Shown in pieces: positions 1 through 8,662 of a stretch of 56,697 bases of DNA. Source of the DNA: Acidobacteriota bacterium (GTDB lineage Bacteria; Acidobacteriota; Terriglobia; Terriglobales; Acidobacteriaceae). The notes beneath the pieces were generated by a model. The model ran no database searches. It had not been told where the DNA came from and saw nothing but the letters and a program-made list of their open reading frames with translations. Both the position numbers and the translations under genes were made by a program. The stretch spans positions 1-56,697 of the forward strand of contig JAJZEA010000016.1 of the NCBI GenBank assembly GCA_021851335.1. The letters are read 5' to 3'. Numbering within the stretch: position 1 is the stretch's first letter; each line of letters opens with the position of its first letter.

Positions 1-530
1 CTGAGAAAGGTGACGCCGCGCGCCTGAAGTCCCTGGATGCTGGAGTCCATCTCAGCCGAGCCTGGATTGCTGGGATCGGTGGAGGTGTAGTGGAGACTGG
101 CTCCGGCTGCGCTGGGATAGAAGAAGTTGCGGATGGCGGGCTTGCCGGTCTCCGGGTCGTCGAGCTTGAACCATTCGCCGACCTTGTACTTCTGCCAGAT
201 GAAATCGTCGTAGTTCATCAGATTGGCAGCGCCGTGGAGAGCAGCGACGACCTGCATCAGATCCATGGGCACGCCGAAGCCGTAGTGCATGGCGTTGAGG
301 GCGTTGCGCAGCGCGCCGACGACTTCCCCGCCCTCGATGACGTTGCACTCGGCGACGAGTCGGATTTTGCGTTTGCTGTGAAGGATGGGATCGAACTCGG
401 GAAACTTCCACTGGTTTTCGTTCCAGACGATCTGGGATTCTGCGGGGGATGTGGCGACAAGCGCTGCGGCGACACCGATAGCGGCCTGACCGAGAAAACC
501 ACGGCGTGAGGTAGAGGACGACTGACTCAT
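1..530 (-). CDS. TAT-exported DsrE-like protein, 3' part cut by window edge
   Basis: The frame opens with ATG at 528-530 and stays open for 176 codons to the window edge, so the C-terminus is missing. Residues 9-15 (RRGFLGQ) followed by a small hydrophobic stretch form a twin-arginine signal, predicting export as a folded protein. The rest carries features I associate with periplasmic DsrE-like proteins: a conserved Asn-Ala-Leu-Asn segment, a Leu-His-Gly-Ala-Ala motif, a Trp-x-Lys-Tyr motif and, just before the edge, the start of a Gly-Val-Thr-Phe-Leu segment that in this family precedes a cysteine. That cysteine would lie outside the window. The product name is inferred from family memory; the ORF and TAT signal are directly visible. 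It is transcribed divergently from cyaY. Confidence 0.6.
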   Translation of the reverse strand, partial: MSQSSSTSRRGFLGQAAIGVAAALVATSPAESQIVWNENQWKFPEFDPILHSKRKIRLVAECNVIEGGEVVGALRNALNAMHYGFGVPMDLMQVVAALHGAANLMNYDDFIWQKYKVGEWFKLDDPETGKPAIRNFFYPSAAGASLHYTSTDPSNPGSAEMDSSIQGLQARGVTFL

Positions 531-690
531 GCGGCAAGACTCCATGAAGCTGTGAGTTGCAGGCCGGGAAAGCCGGACCTGAGCTTGCAGATACCTTATC
601 GCGCGGAAGGCGCAGCAGGCCAATCAGAAATTCTGATGGGAGATTAAGAGCATCCCGGACGAGCGTGGGCGCAGTTGTTACACTAGGCGC
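531..690. other. Divergent intergenic region
   Basis: This 160-base gap separates the divergent TAT-DsrE gene and cyaY, so promoters for both must lie here. I see no convincing -35/-10 pair or operator. Confidence 0.4.
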
Positions 691-1017
691 ATGAGCGAGC
701 CGATGATGGATGAGGTTTTGTTTCGCCGCGCTGCCGACGAAGCGATAGAAGAGCTGAAGCAGGAGCTGATTGAAGCGGAGGAAGACGGCGCGTTTGAAGT
801 GGAAGAACAGGCGGGAGCGCTGTATGTGGTGTTTGAAAAACCCGCGGGCAAGTTCGTGATTACGCCGAATTCGCCGGTGCGCCAGATATGGATTTCGGCG
901 CGGAATACAAGCTTCAAACTGGACTTGGCTACGGAAGGTTTTGTGCTGGCGAAGACGGGCGAGACGCTGATGCCGCTGGTGAAGCGACTGATTGACGACC
1001 ACCTGAACTATCGCTGA
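691..1017 (+). CDS. cyaY: Frataxin-like iron-sulfur assembly protein CyaY
   Basis: The 108-residue product has the length and pattern of bacterial frataxin: an acidic N-terminal helix (residues 1-35 with many Glu/Asp), then alternating beta strands, the core segment PNSPVRQIWISARN around residues 58-71 corresponding to the conserved KQIW-type strand, and a C-terminal helix. Frataxins bind iron through the acidic face and modulate cysteine desulfurase in Fe-S cluster assembly in the cytoplasm. No other isc/suf gene is adjacent. The glycosyltransferase starts only 7 bases downstream, so the two are probably co-transcribed. ATG at 703 is a possible alternative start. The family is best known from Proteobacteria and mitochondria. 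Confidence 0.85.
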   Translation: MSEPMMDEVLFRRAADEAIEELKQELIEAEEDGAFEVEEQAGALYVVFEKPAGKFVITPNSPVRQIWISARNTSFKLDLATEGFVLAKTGETLMPLVKRLIDDHLNYR

Positions 1018-1024
1018 AATCGCC

Positions 1025-1801
1025 ATGAAACTCTCGATTGCACTGTTGGCCTGCAACGAAGCCGCAACGATGCGGCGGGTGCTGGAGAGTGTGCGCTGGG
1101 CCGATGAGATTGTGCTGGTGGATTCCGGATCGACGGACGGGACGCTGGCGATTGCAGAAGAGTTTGGCGTACAGATTTTCAGCGAGCCGTGGAAGGGCTA
1201 CGGTCCGCAGATGAATTCGGCGATCGACAAATGCAGTTGCGACTGGATTTTTTCGCTGGACGCCGATGAGGAGCTGACGCCGGAGCTGGGCGCGGAGATT
1301 CGCGCGCTTCTGGCGGGTGAGCCAAAGTTTGACGCATGGTGGGTGCCGAGGCGGAATCAGATTTTTGGCCGATGGATGCAGCATGGCGGGCAGTATCCGG
1401 ATTACAAGCTGCGGCTGTTTCGACGAGGCACGGCGCGGCTGCCAGAGGATACAGAACCGCATGCGACTCCGAAGTGGAGTGGGCCGAAGGGAAGGCTGAA
1501 AGGCGATCTGCTGCACTACCAGTATCCGACGCTGGCGCTGTATCTGGAACACATGAACCGCTATAGCTCGGCGAGCGTGCCGCTAGTGCTGCGCAAGGGG
1601 CGCGGCTATCGCAGCGCGATGGCTTTTGTGGCGATGGGGGTCGTGAATCCGCTGCTGACGTTTGTGAAGAACTACGTCTTTCGGCTTGGATTTCTGGATG
1701 GGCGCGAAGGGTTTCTCTTTCACCTGTATCACTCAGTCTATGTGAGTTGGAAGTACGCCAAAGCCTGGGAAGCCAGCCGGAGGCAAACGTTCGGGCGCTG
1801 A
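1025..1801 (+). CDS. Family 2 glycosyltransferase, WaaE/KdtX-like
   Basis: The 258-residue protein begins with the GT-A fold signature: SIALLACNEA at residues 3-12, the nucleotide-binding VDSGSTDGT segment near 36-44 and the metal-binding SLDADEEL near 77-84. The central RLFRRG and HYQYPT-like segments and the length are typical of the WaaE/KdtX group, which adds a sugar to the LPS inner core, but related GT2 enzymes serve other surface glycans, so the acceptor is not known. The enzyme should act at the cytoplasmic face of the inner membrane. It follows cyaY by 7 bases. The lptFG fusion later in the window shows that LPS is exported in this organism. Confidence 0.85.
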   Translation: MKLSIALLACNEAATMRRVLESVRWADEIVLVDSGSTDGTLAIAEEFGVQIFSEPWKGYGPQMNSAIDKCSCDWIFSLDADEELTPELGAEIRALLAGEPKFDAWWVPRRNQIFGRWMQHGGQYPDYKLRLFRRGTARLPEDTEPHATPKWSGPKGRLKGDLLHYQYPTLALYLEHMNRYSSASVPLVLRKGRGYRSAMAFVAMGVVNPLLTFVKNYVFRLGFLDGREGFLFHLYHSVYVSWKYAKAWEASRRQTFGR

Positions 1802-1874
1802 GGCTGGGCAGGAAAATGCAGGAAAGCAGGAAAATTTCTATCCTATTGATGGCGCAATCTGCTAAACCAATGGA

Positions 1875-2939
1875 ATGCCAAGAATCAAGAACGATCCGAA
1901 ATCTGGACATGTGAACCTGAAGACGCTGGCCGAGCATCTGCAACTGTCTCAAACGACGGTTTCGCTGGTGCTGAACGATTCGCCATCGTCGAAGTCGATT
2001 CCGCCGGAGACTCGCAAGCGCGTGATGGATGCCGCGCAGAAGCTGAATTATCGGCCCAATTATTTTGCGCGTTCGCTGCGACAGAACCGCAGCATGAGCG
2101 TGGGTGTGCTGGCGCCGGACCTGAGCGAAGGCTACTTTACACGGGTGATGAACGGCGTGGTGGCGGAGCTGACGGCTGCGCAGTACTTTTATTTCACAGC
2201 CTGCCATGATTGGCGGCCTGAACTGATTGCCGAATATCCGAAGCTGTTTCTGGAGCGCGCGGTGGATGGCATTCTGCTGCTGAATACGCCGGTGGAGTTT
2301 GAGGTGTCGTTGCCGATTGTGGCTATCTCTGCGCATGAGTCAAAGCCAAATGTAACGAATGTACTGCTGGATCATGAGCGAGCGGTCTTTCTGGCGCTGG
2401 AGCATCTGTATTCGCTGGGACATCGCAAAATTGCGTTCATGCGCGGGCCAAAGGCGATTCCGGACTCGGAATATCGGTGGGAGGGGATTCAAAAAGCCGC
2501 GCGGACACTGGGATTGAAGCTGGATCCAGCGCTGATGACGCGCATCGACGCAACGGGTTGGAAGATGAAGGCAGGACAGCATCCGATGTCGCCTGAGATT
2601 GGCTATGAGCCGATGCATCAACTGCTGGAGAAGACCAGGGATTTTACGGCGGTCTTCTGCTTCAACGACATTGCGGCGATCGGTGCTTCGCGAGCGCTCG
2701 CAGAGGCCGGGCTGAAGATCCCGACGGATGTTTCCGTGGTGGGATTTGACGATATCCAGTCGGCGGCATTTTTTACGCCAAGCCTGACGACGGTGCGACA
2801 GCCGTTGCAGGAGATGGGCAAACGCGGGGCGCGATTACTGCTGGATCGGATTGCGAATCCAAAAGGCGACTACGCGGCGGCGGTGGTGATGCAGCCGGAA
2901 CTGGTGGTGCGGGAGTCCACTGGGCCGGCTCGCACGTAG
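1875..2939 (+). CDS. LacI-family transcriptional regulator
   Basis: The 354-residue protein has an N-terminal LacI helix-turn-helix at about residues 13-60 (NLKTLAEHLQLSQTTVSLVLN, then a hinge with NYRPNYFARSLR) followed by a periplasmic-binding-protein-like sensor domain. The GHRKIAFM motif, the FNDIAAIGASRAL segment and VSVVGFDDI near residue 285 are typical of the effector domain. Such proteins repress sugar-utilisation genes and release DNA on ligand binding. No sugar operon is adjacent: the neighbours are a glycosyltransferase and bioY, both on the same strand, so its targets lie elsewhere. The ligand cannot be told from the sequence. Confidence 0.92.
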   Translation: MPRIKNDPKSGHVNLKTLAEHLQLSQTTVSLVLNDSPSSKSIPPETRKRVMDAAQKLNYRPNYFARSLRQNRSMSVGVLAPDLSEGYFTRVMNGVVAELTAAQYFYFTACHDWRPELIAEYPKLFLERAVDGILLLNTPVEFEVSLPIVAISAHESKPNVTNVLLDHERAVFLALEHLYSLGHRKIAFMRGPKAIPDSEYRWEGIQKAARTLGLKLDPALMTRIDATGWKMKAGQHPMSPEIGYEPMHQLLEKTRDFTAVFCFNDIAAIGASRALAEAGLKIPTDVSVVGFDDIQSAAFFTPSLTTVRQPLQEMGKRGARLLLDRIANPKGDYAAAVVMQPELVVRESTGPART

Positions 2940-3010
2940 CAACCCGAGAGGGCGAATTGAAGCCAGCCGAAACGGAAGGTTGCGGAGAGGCTCTGATATT
3001 CTCAGATTGA

Positions 3011-3051
3011 CCCAGACCCGTGTGTGCGTCTGGGAATGTTTCCGGGCATTC
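3011..3051 (+). terminator. Tandem hairpins between the LacI gene and bioY
   Basis: Two adjacent inverted repeats are visible: CCCAGAC/GTCTGGG (3011-3017 with 3028-3034) and GGAATG/CATTCC (3033-3038 with 3046-3051). There is no following T-run, so this could be a terminator for the LacI-type gene or a leader structure for bioY. It does not match the classical BirA operator. Confidence 0.3.
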
Positions 3052-3075
3052 CATGATTGAAGCGGAGAGCGAACG

Positions 3076-3657
3076 ATGCGTCAAACGATGAGAGCGGTAG
3101 CGGGTACGATGAGCGAAGTGGACGAGCGGGTTCGCCGAGGCGCAGTGGTTGCCTCCGCGACGCTGCTGATTGCAGCGTGTGCGCATATCGCGTTTCCGTT
3201 GTGGTTTACGCCGGTGCCGTTGACATTGCAACCGTTTGCGGTGCTGCTGCTGGGCCTGCTGATGACGCCCGGGATGGCAGCGACGACGATGGCGCTGTAT
3301 CTGGCCGAGGGCGCGCTGGGGATGCCGGTATTTACGCCGCATGGACTGGGCGGCGTGGCGCAGTTGCTGGGGCCGACGGGCGGATATCTGATGAGCTATC
3401 TGGTGGTGGCTCCGCTGGTTTCATGGCTGTGGCGTCAGGGGTCGCGCGGATTTGTGCGGACACTTGTGATTACCACCGCCGGGAGCCTGGTGACGCTGAC
3501 GATGGGAGCGATGTGGCTCGGGTTGCTGACGCATACCGGTTTCCGCCTGCTGATGGGTAGCGCTGTGGCGCCGTTCCTGCCGGGAGATGCGATCAAGGTG
3601 GTTGCTGCGGCGGCGATGGCGACCTCGTGGATGCGTATTCGGGCGAACCAGAAGTGA
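3076..3657 (+). CDS. bioY: Biotin transporter substrate-binding component BioY
   Basis: The 193-residue, mostly hydrophobic protein has about six membrane segments and the BioY hallmarks: a TPVPLTLQPFAVLLLGLL segment near residues 48-65, a YLAEGALGMPVF segment near 75-86, and GPTGGYLMSYL near 98-108. BioY is the S component of an ECF transporter and can work alone or with the EcfAT ATPase module, neither of which is in the window. The ATG at 3076 is preceded by GGAGAG at a good distance. No biotin synthesis gene is nearby. The next gene, mqnD, overlaps none of it and starts 55 bases on. Confidence 0.9.
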   Translation: MRQTMRAVAGTMSEVDERVRRGAVVASATLLIAACAHIAFPLWFTPVPLTLQPFAVLLLGLLMTPGMAATTMALYLAEGALGMPVFTPHGLGGVAQLLGPTGGYLMSYLVVAPLVSWLWRQGSRGFVRTLVITTAGSLVTLTMGAMWLGLLTHTGFRLLMGSAVAPFLPGDAIKVVAAAAMATSWMRIRANQK

Positions 3658-3712
3658 TCTCTGTGCATCGAACATAGAGGTACGGCCGAGGTTGTTTTTG
3701 CGGTCGAGGAGG

Positions 3713-4597
3713 ATGGTTGTGACTTTGAGTGAAATGAGTGCCGAGGTGGAAGTGGCGGAAAAGCAGCGAACGATTACGATTGCGCACAGTCCTGATTCCG
3801 ACGATGCGTTCATGTTTTATGGATTGGCCACGAACAAGGTTCGAGTGCCGGGATATCGGTTTGAGCACACGCTTTGCGACATCGAGAAGCTGAACCGTCG
3901 AGCGATGGACGAAGCGTTCTTTGACGTGACGGCGGTTTCGTTTCACGCCTATCCGTACATTCAGGAAAACTATGCGCTGATGGGCTGCGGCGGGAGCGTG
4001 GGCGAAGGCTATGGGCCGATGATTGTGGCCAGCCGCAAGATTGCCCTGGACGAACTGAAGCGCGTGAAGGTGGCCGTTCCAGGCACACTGACGACGGCGT
4101 ATCTGACGCTGAAGATATTTAACCCTGAGATCGAGACGGAAGTGGTGCCGTTTGACCGGATTATTCCGGAGATTCAGGCGGGGCGATTTGACGCCGGGCT
4201 GATCATTCACGAAGGGCAACTGACCTATGCCAGCAGCGGGTTGACGAAGATCATCGACCTGGGCGTGTGGTGGCGCGAACTGACCGGACTGGTGCTTCCG
4301 CTGGGCGGCAACGCGATCCGGCGCAGCCTGGGAGCAGACGTGATGCGCACGGTGACGCAGGCTTTGCGCGACAGCATCCAGCATGGGCTGGATAATCGCG
4401 AGCAGGGGCTGGAGTATGCCATGCAGTTTGCACGTGACCTGGATACGAATCTGGCGAATCGGTTTGTGAGCATGTATGTGAATGAGCGGACGCTGAGCTA
4501 TGGTGACGATGGTCGCGCTGCGATTCGCAAGCTGCTGGAAGTGGGTCACGAGCGCGGGATTATTCCGATGGTTCCGAAGGTTGATTTCATCGACTGA
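3713..4597 (+). CDS. mqnD: 1,4-dihydroxy-6-naphthoate synthase (menaquinone, futalosine pathway)
   Basis: From the ATG at 3713 this is 294 residues, the family's usual length. The periplasmic-binding-protein-like fold shows HSPDSDDAFMFYGL near residues 21-34, an EGYGPMIVA motif near 97-105, a VAVPGTLTTAYL segment and the FDAGLIIHEGQ catalytic-lobe segment with the conserved His. MqnD converts cyclic dehypoxanthinylfutalosine to 1,4-dihydroxy-6-naphthoate in the alternative menaquinone route. The other mqn genes are not in the window. The Shine-Dalgarno-like GAGGAGG at 3706-3712 abuts this ATG, so GTG at 3719, TTG at 3725 or ATG at 3734 could be the true start. A longer upstream reading would overlap bioY and is unlikely. 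Confidence 0.88.
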   Translation: MVVTLSEMSAEVEVAEKQRTITIAHSPDSDDAFMFYGLATNKVRVPGYRFEHTLCDIEKLNRRAMDEAFFDVTAVSFHAYPYIQENYALMGCGGSVGEGYGPMIVASRKIALDELKRVKVAVPGTLTTAYLTLKIFNPEIETEVVPFDRIIPEIQAGRFDAGLIIHEGQLTYASSGLTKIIDLGVWWRELTGLVLPLGGNAIRRSLGADVMRTVTQALRDSIQHGLDNREQGLEYAMQFARDLDTNLANRFVSMYVNERTLSYGDDGRAAIRKLLEVGHERGIIPMVPKVDFID

Positions 4598-4631
4598 CAA
4601 ACGCAGTATGGGAACACACGCAGAACTGGAT

Positions 4632-4666
4632 CGATACAGGGCAGCCAAATGGGCTGCCCTGTATCG
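4632..4666 (+). terminator. 15-bp perfect hairpin after mqnD
   Basis: CGATACAGGGCAGCC (4632-4646) and its exact complement (4652-4666) flank a 5-base loop. It sits 35 bases past the mqnD stop. The T-run is weak, but the stem is long and perfect, and it separates mqnD from the GGDEF gene. Confidence 0.75.
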
Positions 4667-4758
4667 TTGTGCGACAAAGGGAGGAAGGCAGCGCGACGAA
4701 ATAAGAAAGGGTTAAGGAATTTCTTAGAGTGACCGATAAGCGTGGTGCGGAGGAAAGT

Positions 4759-5778
4759 ATGCCGGAAAAGCCACGATATCAGGTACTGGTGTTGAGCGAG
4801 GATGAGACACTGCGGGAACTGATGCGGATTGTGTTGCGATCGCAGGAGATCAGCCTGGAGATGGCCAAGGACGCGACGGAAGTATTGAGCTATTTGCCGC
4901 GGCTGCGCGCCGGATCGGTGATCCTGCTGGATGGCGGAGTGCGCGCGGTGGAAAGCGGTCAGTTGCTGGCGGCGCTGCAGGAAGCAGGAGCCGCACAGCG
5001 CAGCGCGGTGGGGGTAATTGGAGCGCCTGTCTCCGACGAGGAGGACGTGCAGGAAAGCGCGACTGCGATGTGGAGCCGGCGACTTCGCGAGGGCGTGGTT
5101 GACGACATTTTGTCGAGAGATACGATTCGGCAACAGTGGCCGCTGCGGCTGGGCGCGCTGCGACGCATTCATCTGCTGCGCAGCGAACTGGTGCATCTGC
5201 GCGACAGCACTCTGTTGCAGGCGGAGCGCGATCGGCTGACGGGCACGATGAACCGTGACGCGATTCTTTCGATTCTGTTTCGCGAGACGGATCGAGTACA
5301 GCGAATGAATCATGGTCTGTGCGTGATCCTGATGGACATTGACGATTTTGGCCATTGGAATTCGGAACTGGGCATTGAGGCGTGTGACGATCTACTGCGG
5401 CGGGTTGCACAGCGGATTCAGTCGCTGCTGCGGAGCTATGACATGCTGGGACGGTTGGGCGACGATGAATTTCTGATCGCGTTGCCGGGATGCAGCAATG
5501 TGAATGCCGTGCTGCTGGCCGAGCGGCTGCGCACGGACATCTTCGATCTTCCGTTTGAAGTGGGTGGACGCAGCATCCGGCTGAGCGCGTGTTTTGCGAT
5601 TGCCGAGAGCAAGGGACGTTCGCCGGTGGTGGTGCTGCGCGAGGCCGAGCAGACGCTGCAGGAGGCTCGGATGCGAGGGCCGGATCATATTCGAAGCGCG
5701 AACCGCAATACACGCGGCTGGGATGCTGAGGCAGTGAGCGGAACGCGCATGATCTCAGCCGAAGCGACGCAGCACTGA
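4759..5778 (+). CDS. Receiver-like plus GGDEF-domain protein
   Basis: The 339-residue product has no membrane segment. Residues 1-120 resemble a response-regulator receiver fold (VLVLSEDETLRELM at the start, VILLDGG with a candidate acceptor Asp near residue 58). Residues 155-310 form a GGDEF domain with DRLTGTMNRDAIL, LMDIDDFGHWN and, at 234-238, GDDEF in place of GGDEF. The altered second glycine leaves diguanylate cyclase activity uncertain; it could be an active variant or a degenerate sensor. ATG 4759 is chosen because CGGAGGA lies 5 bases upstream; GTG at 4729 is an in-frame alternative. No cognate histidine kinase is adjacent. Confidence 0.8.
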   Translation: MPEKPRYQVLVLSEDETLRELMRIVLRSQEISLEMAKDATEVLSYLPRLRAGSVILLDGGVRAVESGQLLAALQEAGAAQRSAVGVIGAPVSDEEDVQESATAMWSRRLREGVVDDILSRDTIRQQWPLRLGALRRIHLLRSELVHLRDSTLLQAERDRLTGTMNRDAILSILFRETDRVQRMNHGLCVILMDIDDFGHWNSELGIEACDDLLRRVAQRIQSLLRSYDMLGRLGDDEFLIALPGCSNVNAVLLAERLRTDIFDLPFEVGGRSIRLSACFAIAESKGRSPVVVLREAEQTLQEARMRGPDHIRSANRNTRGWDAEAVSGTRMISAEATQH

Positions 5779-6077
5779 TGGAAGTGGCAGCACGGATCGA
5801 AGAGATGGATCAAAGAAACGGATCAAAGTGTTTGACGCGGACGCTGACCTTGAGGGGAGCACGGCGCTGACGGCGTGTTCCCGTGTCGCTGTCCCGTGCT
5901 GCGGGAAACGGAATGAATCCGAATGCCGTCGCGGCGTATCTTACATGCATGCAGCCACTTTGGCTTTCAGGCCAATTTGGGCATGCAGGCTACTCCGGCC
6001 ACTCAGGCGCGTCATCCAGCGAAGCCACTTCCCTGCTGACGGCGGCCGGGAGCCGACGGCCTGAAGGAGGATGCGCG
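5779..6077 (+). other. Non-coding gap upstream of the copper genes
   Basis: About 300 bases with short open frames but no codon pattern or start site I trust. The promoter for the copper pair should lie here. Palindromic ATGCATGCA around 5944-5952 and a repeated GGCCAATTTGGGC-like stretch are visible, but no match to the classical CueR or CsoR operators is evident, and no regulator gene is adjacent. Confidence 0.4.
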
Positions 6078-6317
6078 ATGGCGGAAGTTAACCTGATTGT
6101 GGAAGGGATGCATTGCGGCGCCTGCATCAAGCGGGTGACCCAGGCGATCAACGGCGCGGGAGCGATTCGCGTGGAAGAGGTGCGCGTGGGTGCGGCGCGA
6201 TTTGTCGCCGACGACGCGCAGGCGGTCACGGAACAGGTGATTGCGGCGCTGGCAAAGGCTGGATATCCGGCTCATCCGGATGCCGCGCACGCGGATCCGG
6301 CGCACGCTGTGGCCTGA
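6078..6317 (+). CDS. Heavy-metal-associated (CopZ-like) metallochaperone
   Basis: The 79-residue protein is a single HMA domain: a strand, the metal-binding GMHCGAC motif (Cys13 and Cys16), then the alternating alpha/beta pattern ending in a segment like AALAKAGYPAHP. Its C-terminus is a short His/Ala/Asp-rich tail with several histidines. Such proteins carry Cu(I) in the cytoplasm and pass it to the N-terminal domain of a copper ATPase. The start at 6078 is supported by AAGGAGGA at 6064-6071. The stop is separated by one base from the ATG of the ATPase (TGAGATG), so the two are translationally coupled. Confidence 0.88.
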   Translation: MAEVNLIVEGMHCGACIKRVTQAINGAGAIRVEEVRVGAARFVADDAQAVTEQVIAALAKAGYPAHPDAAHADPAHAVA

Positions 6318-6318
6318 G

Positions 6319-8622
6319 ATGGCCATGCAATCGACAAAAGAAAAAACGACGACGGCGGAAGGTGCGGACCGCGCTTTGATTAAAACGATGGATGCGGTCA
6401 CGCTGCCAGTGCTGGGAATGAGTTGCGCGGCGTGTCAACGGCATGTGGAAGGCGCGCTGCGCGAGGTAGATGGCGTAGCCGAAGCGCATGTGGATCTGAT
6501 GCGACATCGAGCGCAGGTTCGCTTTGATGGTGAGCGGACGAGCGTTGCCGCGCTGGTGGATGCGGTGAAGGCGTCGGGCTACGATGCCGTGGCTCCGCGC
6601 GGAGCCGGAGAAGCACCGGCGACGGTAGAAGCATCGAGTGCGAGCCGCGTGCTGGCGTGGAAGGCAGCGGTGACGATTGTAGCCGGTGCCGTAGCGATGA
6701 TGGTTCCAATGCTCACAAGCGGAACTGGAATGCAGGGCGAATCAGGGAACGCATCCGGGAGTGCATCTGGAGCGCTTCTTTGGACTTTGCTGGGAATGAC
6801 CGGAGTGGTGACGGCGTGGGCTGGGGCGTCGATCTATGTGAGCGCAGCCAAGGCGCTGCGACACGGCGAAACCAATATGAATACGCTGGTGGCGCTGGGC
6901 ACAAGCGTGGCCTTTTTGGATTCGGGTTGGGAGGTGCTGCATCCGGCGCTGCACGGAGCGGTCTACTTTGATTCGGTGCTGCTAATTGTGGGTTTTCTGA
7001 TCCTGGGCAAGTGGCTGGAGGCGCGTGCAAAAGGCAAGGCACTGGCTGCCGTGGATGCACTGGCGCATTTGCAACCGCAGGTAGCTCGTGTTCGCACCGA
7101 GAAGCAGGGAGTCAGCGAAGAGCGAGTGGTTCCGCTGGACGAGGTGCATGCAGGGGATCTGGTGGTGGTGCTGGCGGGAGAAAGGATTCCGGTGGACGCG
7201 AGCATCGTGAAGGGCATGACGACAGTCGATGAGTCGATGCTGACGGGCGAATCCTTGCCCGTGGTGCGTGGCGTGGGCGAGCGCGTGCTGGCGGGCAGCC
7301 TGAACTATGAGGGCGCGATCGAGTGCCGTGCCGAGCAGGTGGGCGCAGAAACGACGCTGGCGCAGATAGCTCGGCTGGTGGAGCAGGCGCAGGGTTCGCG
7401 AGCGCCGATGCAACGGCTGGCGGATCGCGTGAGCGCGGTGTTTGTGCCAGCGGTGCTGGTGGTGGCTGCGCTGACTTTTGCGGGCTGGCTGATGTTGACG
7501 CATGATCCAGCGCTGGCGGTGGAGAGCATGGTCTCTGTGCTGGTGATTGCCTGCCCCTGCGCGATGGGGCTGGCGGTGCCTGCGGCGTTGACCGTGGCGA
7601 TTGGACGAGGCGCGCAGTTTGGCCTGCTGATCAAGGGTGGCGAAGCGCTGGAGCGACTGACGACGCTGGATACGATTGTGCTGGACAAGACCGGGACGGT
7701 GACCCTGGGCAAGCCCGCACTGACGCGCGTGTACGCTGTGGCAGGCTGGAGCGAAGCGGAAGTGCTGAGCACAGCGGCGGCGATGGAAGAGCGATCGGCG
7801 CATCCACTGGCTCATGCCGTGCTGGAGGCGGCGCGCGAACGCGGGCTGAGCTGGCCGACGGCCGACGATGTGATGACACAGGGCGGTCGTGGACTGAGCG
7901 GCACGGTGGGCGAACGGCGTGTGCTGCTGGGAAATCGCGCGTTGCTGGAAGAAGAATTTGTGGCGTGGCCGGATGATTTACGCGCAGAGACGACGGTGGG
8001 AGGCGGTGTGACGCGCGTCTGGCTGGCGGTAGACGGCCGCGCGGCGGGCTATCTAGAGATGCGCGACGAGCTGAGGGCGACGGCAAAGTCGGCTATGGCA
8101 ACGCTGCGAACGATGGGGCTGCGCGTGGCGATGCTGACGGGAGACAGCACGGCGGCGGCGGCGCCTGTGGCTGAGGCTTTGCGGATGGACGAAGTAGACG
8201 CAGGGCTCCTGCCCGCTGACAAACTGGAGCGGATTCGCACGATGCAGGCCGCTGGTCGACACGTGGGGATGGTGGGTGACGGGATCAACGATGCCGCGGC
8301 GCTGGCGCAGGCTGATGCCGGGTTTGCGATGGGTGCGGGCGCGGCGCTGGCACAGGAGGCTGGTGACGTGCTGCTGCTGAACAGCGATCCAGGAAGTGTG
8401 GCGACGGCGATTGCACTGGCGCGTGCAACGGTGAAGGTGATGCGGCAGAACCTGATGTGGGCCGCGGCGTATAACGTGCTGGGCATTCCGCTGGCGGCAG
8501 GCGTGCTGTATCCGGTGTTGCACTTGACGCTGGCTCCGTGGATGGCCGCCGCAGCGATGGCGTGCAGTTCTGTGAGCGTGCTGGCCAACAGCCTGCGGCT
8601 GCGAAGCTGGAAAGCTGCGTGA
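6319..8622 (+). CDS. copA: Copper-exporting P1B-type ATPase
   Basis: From ATG 6319 the protein has 767 residues. It carries one N-terminal HMA domain (GMSCAAC, cysteines at 36 and 39), then P1B ATPase features in order: membrane helices, the actuator-domain TGES segment, the transmembrane CPC metal site at 412-414, the phosphorylation motif DKTGT with Asp456, the SAHPLAHAV nucleotide-site HP motif, and GDGINDAAAL near 654. The CPC type predicts export of Cu(I) or Ag(I) across the inner membrane. ATG at 6325 or 6388 are possible alternative starts. It forms a coupled pair with the metallochaperone directly upstream. No oxidoreductase or regulator is attached. Confidence 0.93.
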   Translation: MAMQSTKEKTTTAEGADRALIKTMDAVTLPVLGMSCAACQRHVEGALREVDGVAEAHVDLMRHRAQVRFDGERTSVAALVDAVKASGYDAVAPRGAGEAPATVEASSASRVLAWKAAVTIVAGAVAMMVPMLTSGTGMQGESGNASGSASGALLWTLLGMTGVVTAWAGASIYVSAAKALRHGETNMNTLVALGTSVAFLDSGWEVLHPALHGAVYFDSVLLIVGFLILGKWLEARAKGKALAAVDALAHLQPQVARVRTEKQGVSEERVVPLDEVHAGDLVVVLAGERIPVDASIVKGMTTVDESMLTGESLPVVRGVGERVLAGSLNYEGAIECRAEQVGAETTLAQIARLVEQAQGSRAPMQRLADRVSAVFVPAVLVVAALTFAGWLMLTHDPALAVESMVSVLVIACPCAMGLAVPAALTVAIGRGAQFGLLIKGGEALERLTTLDTIVLDKTGTVTLGKPALTRVYAVAGWSEAEVLSTAAAMEERSAHPLAHAVLEAARERGLSWPTADDVMTQGGRGLSGTVGERRVLLGNRALLEEEFVAWPDDLRAETTVGGGVTRVWLAVDGRAAGYLEMRDELRATAKSAMATLRTMGLRVAMLTGDSTAAAAPVAEALRMDEVDAGLLPADKLERIRTMQAAGRHVGMVGDGINDAAALAQADAGFAMGAGAALAQEAGDVLLLNSDPGSVATAIALARATVKVMRQNLMWAAAYNVLGIPLAAGVLYPVLHLTLAPWMAAAAMACSSVSVLANSLRLRSWKAA

Positions 8623-8662
8623 GGCGCACGGCGCGCGATAGACTGATGGCAGGCTGAATCCT

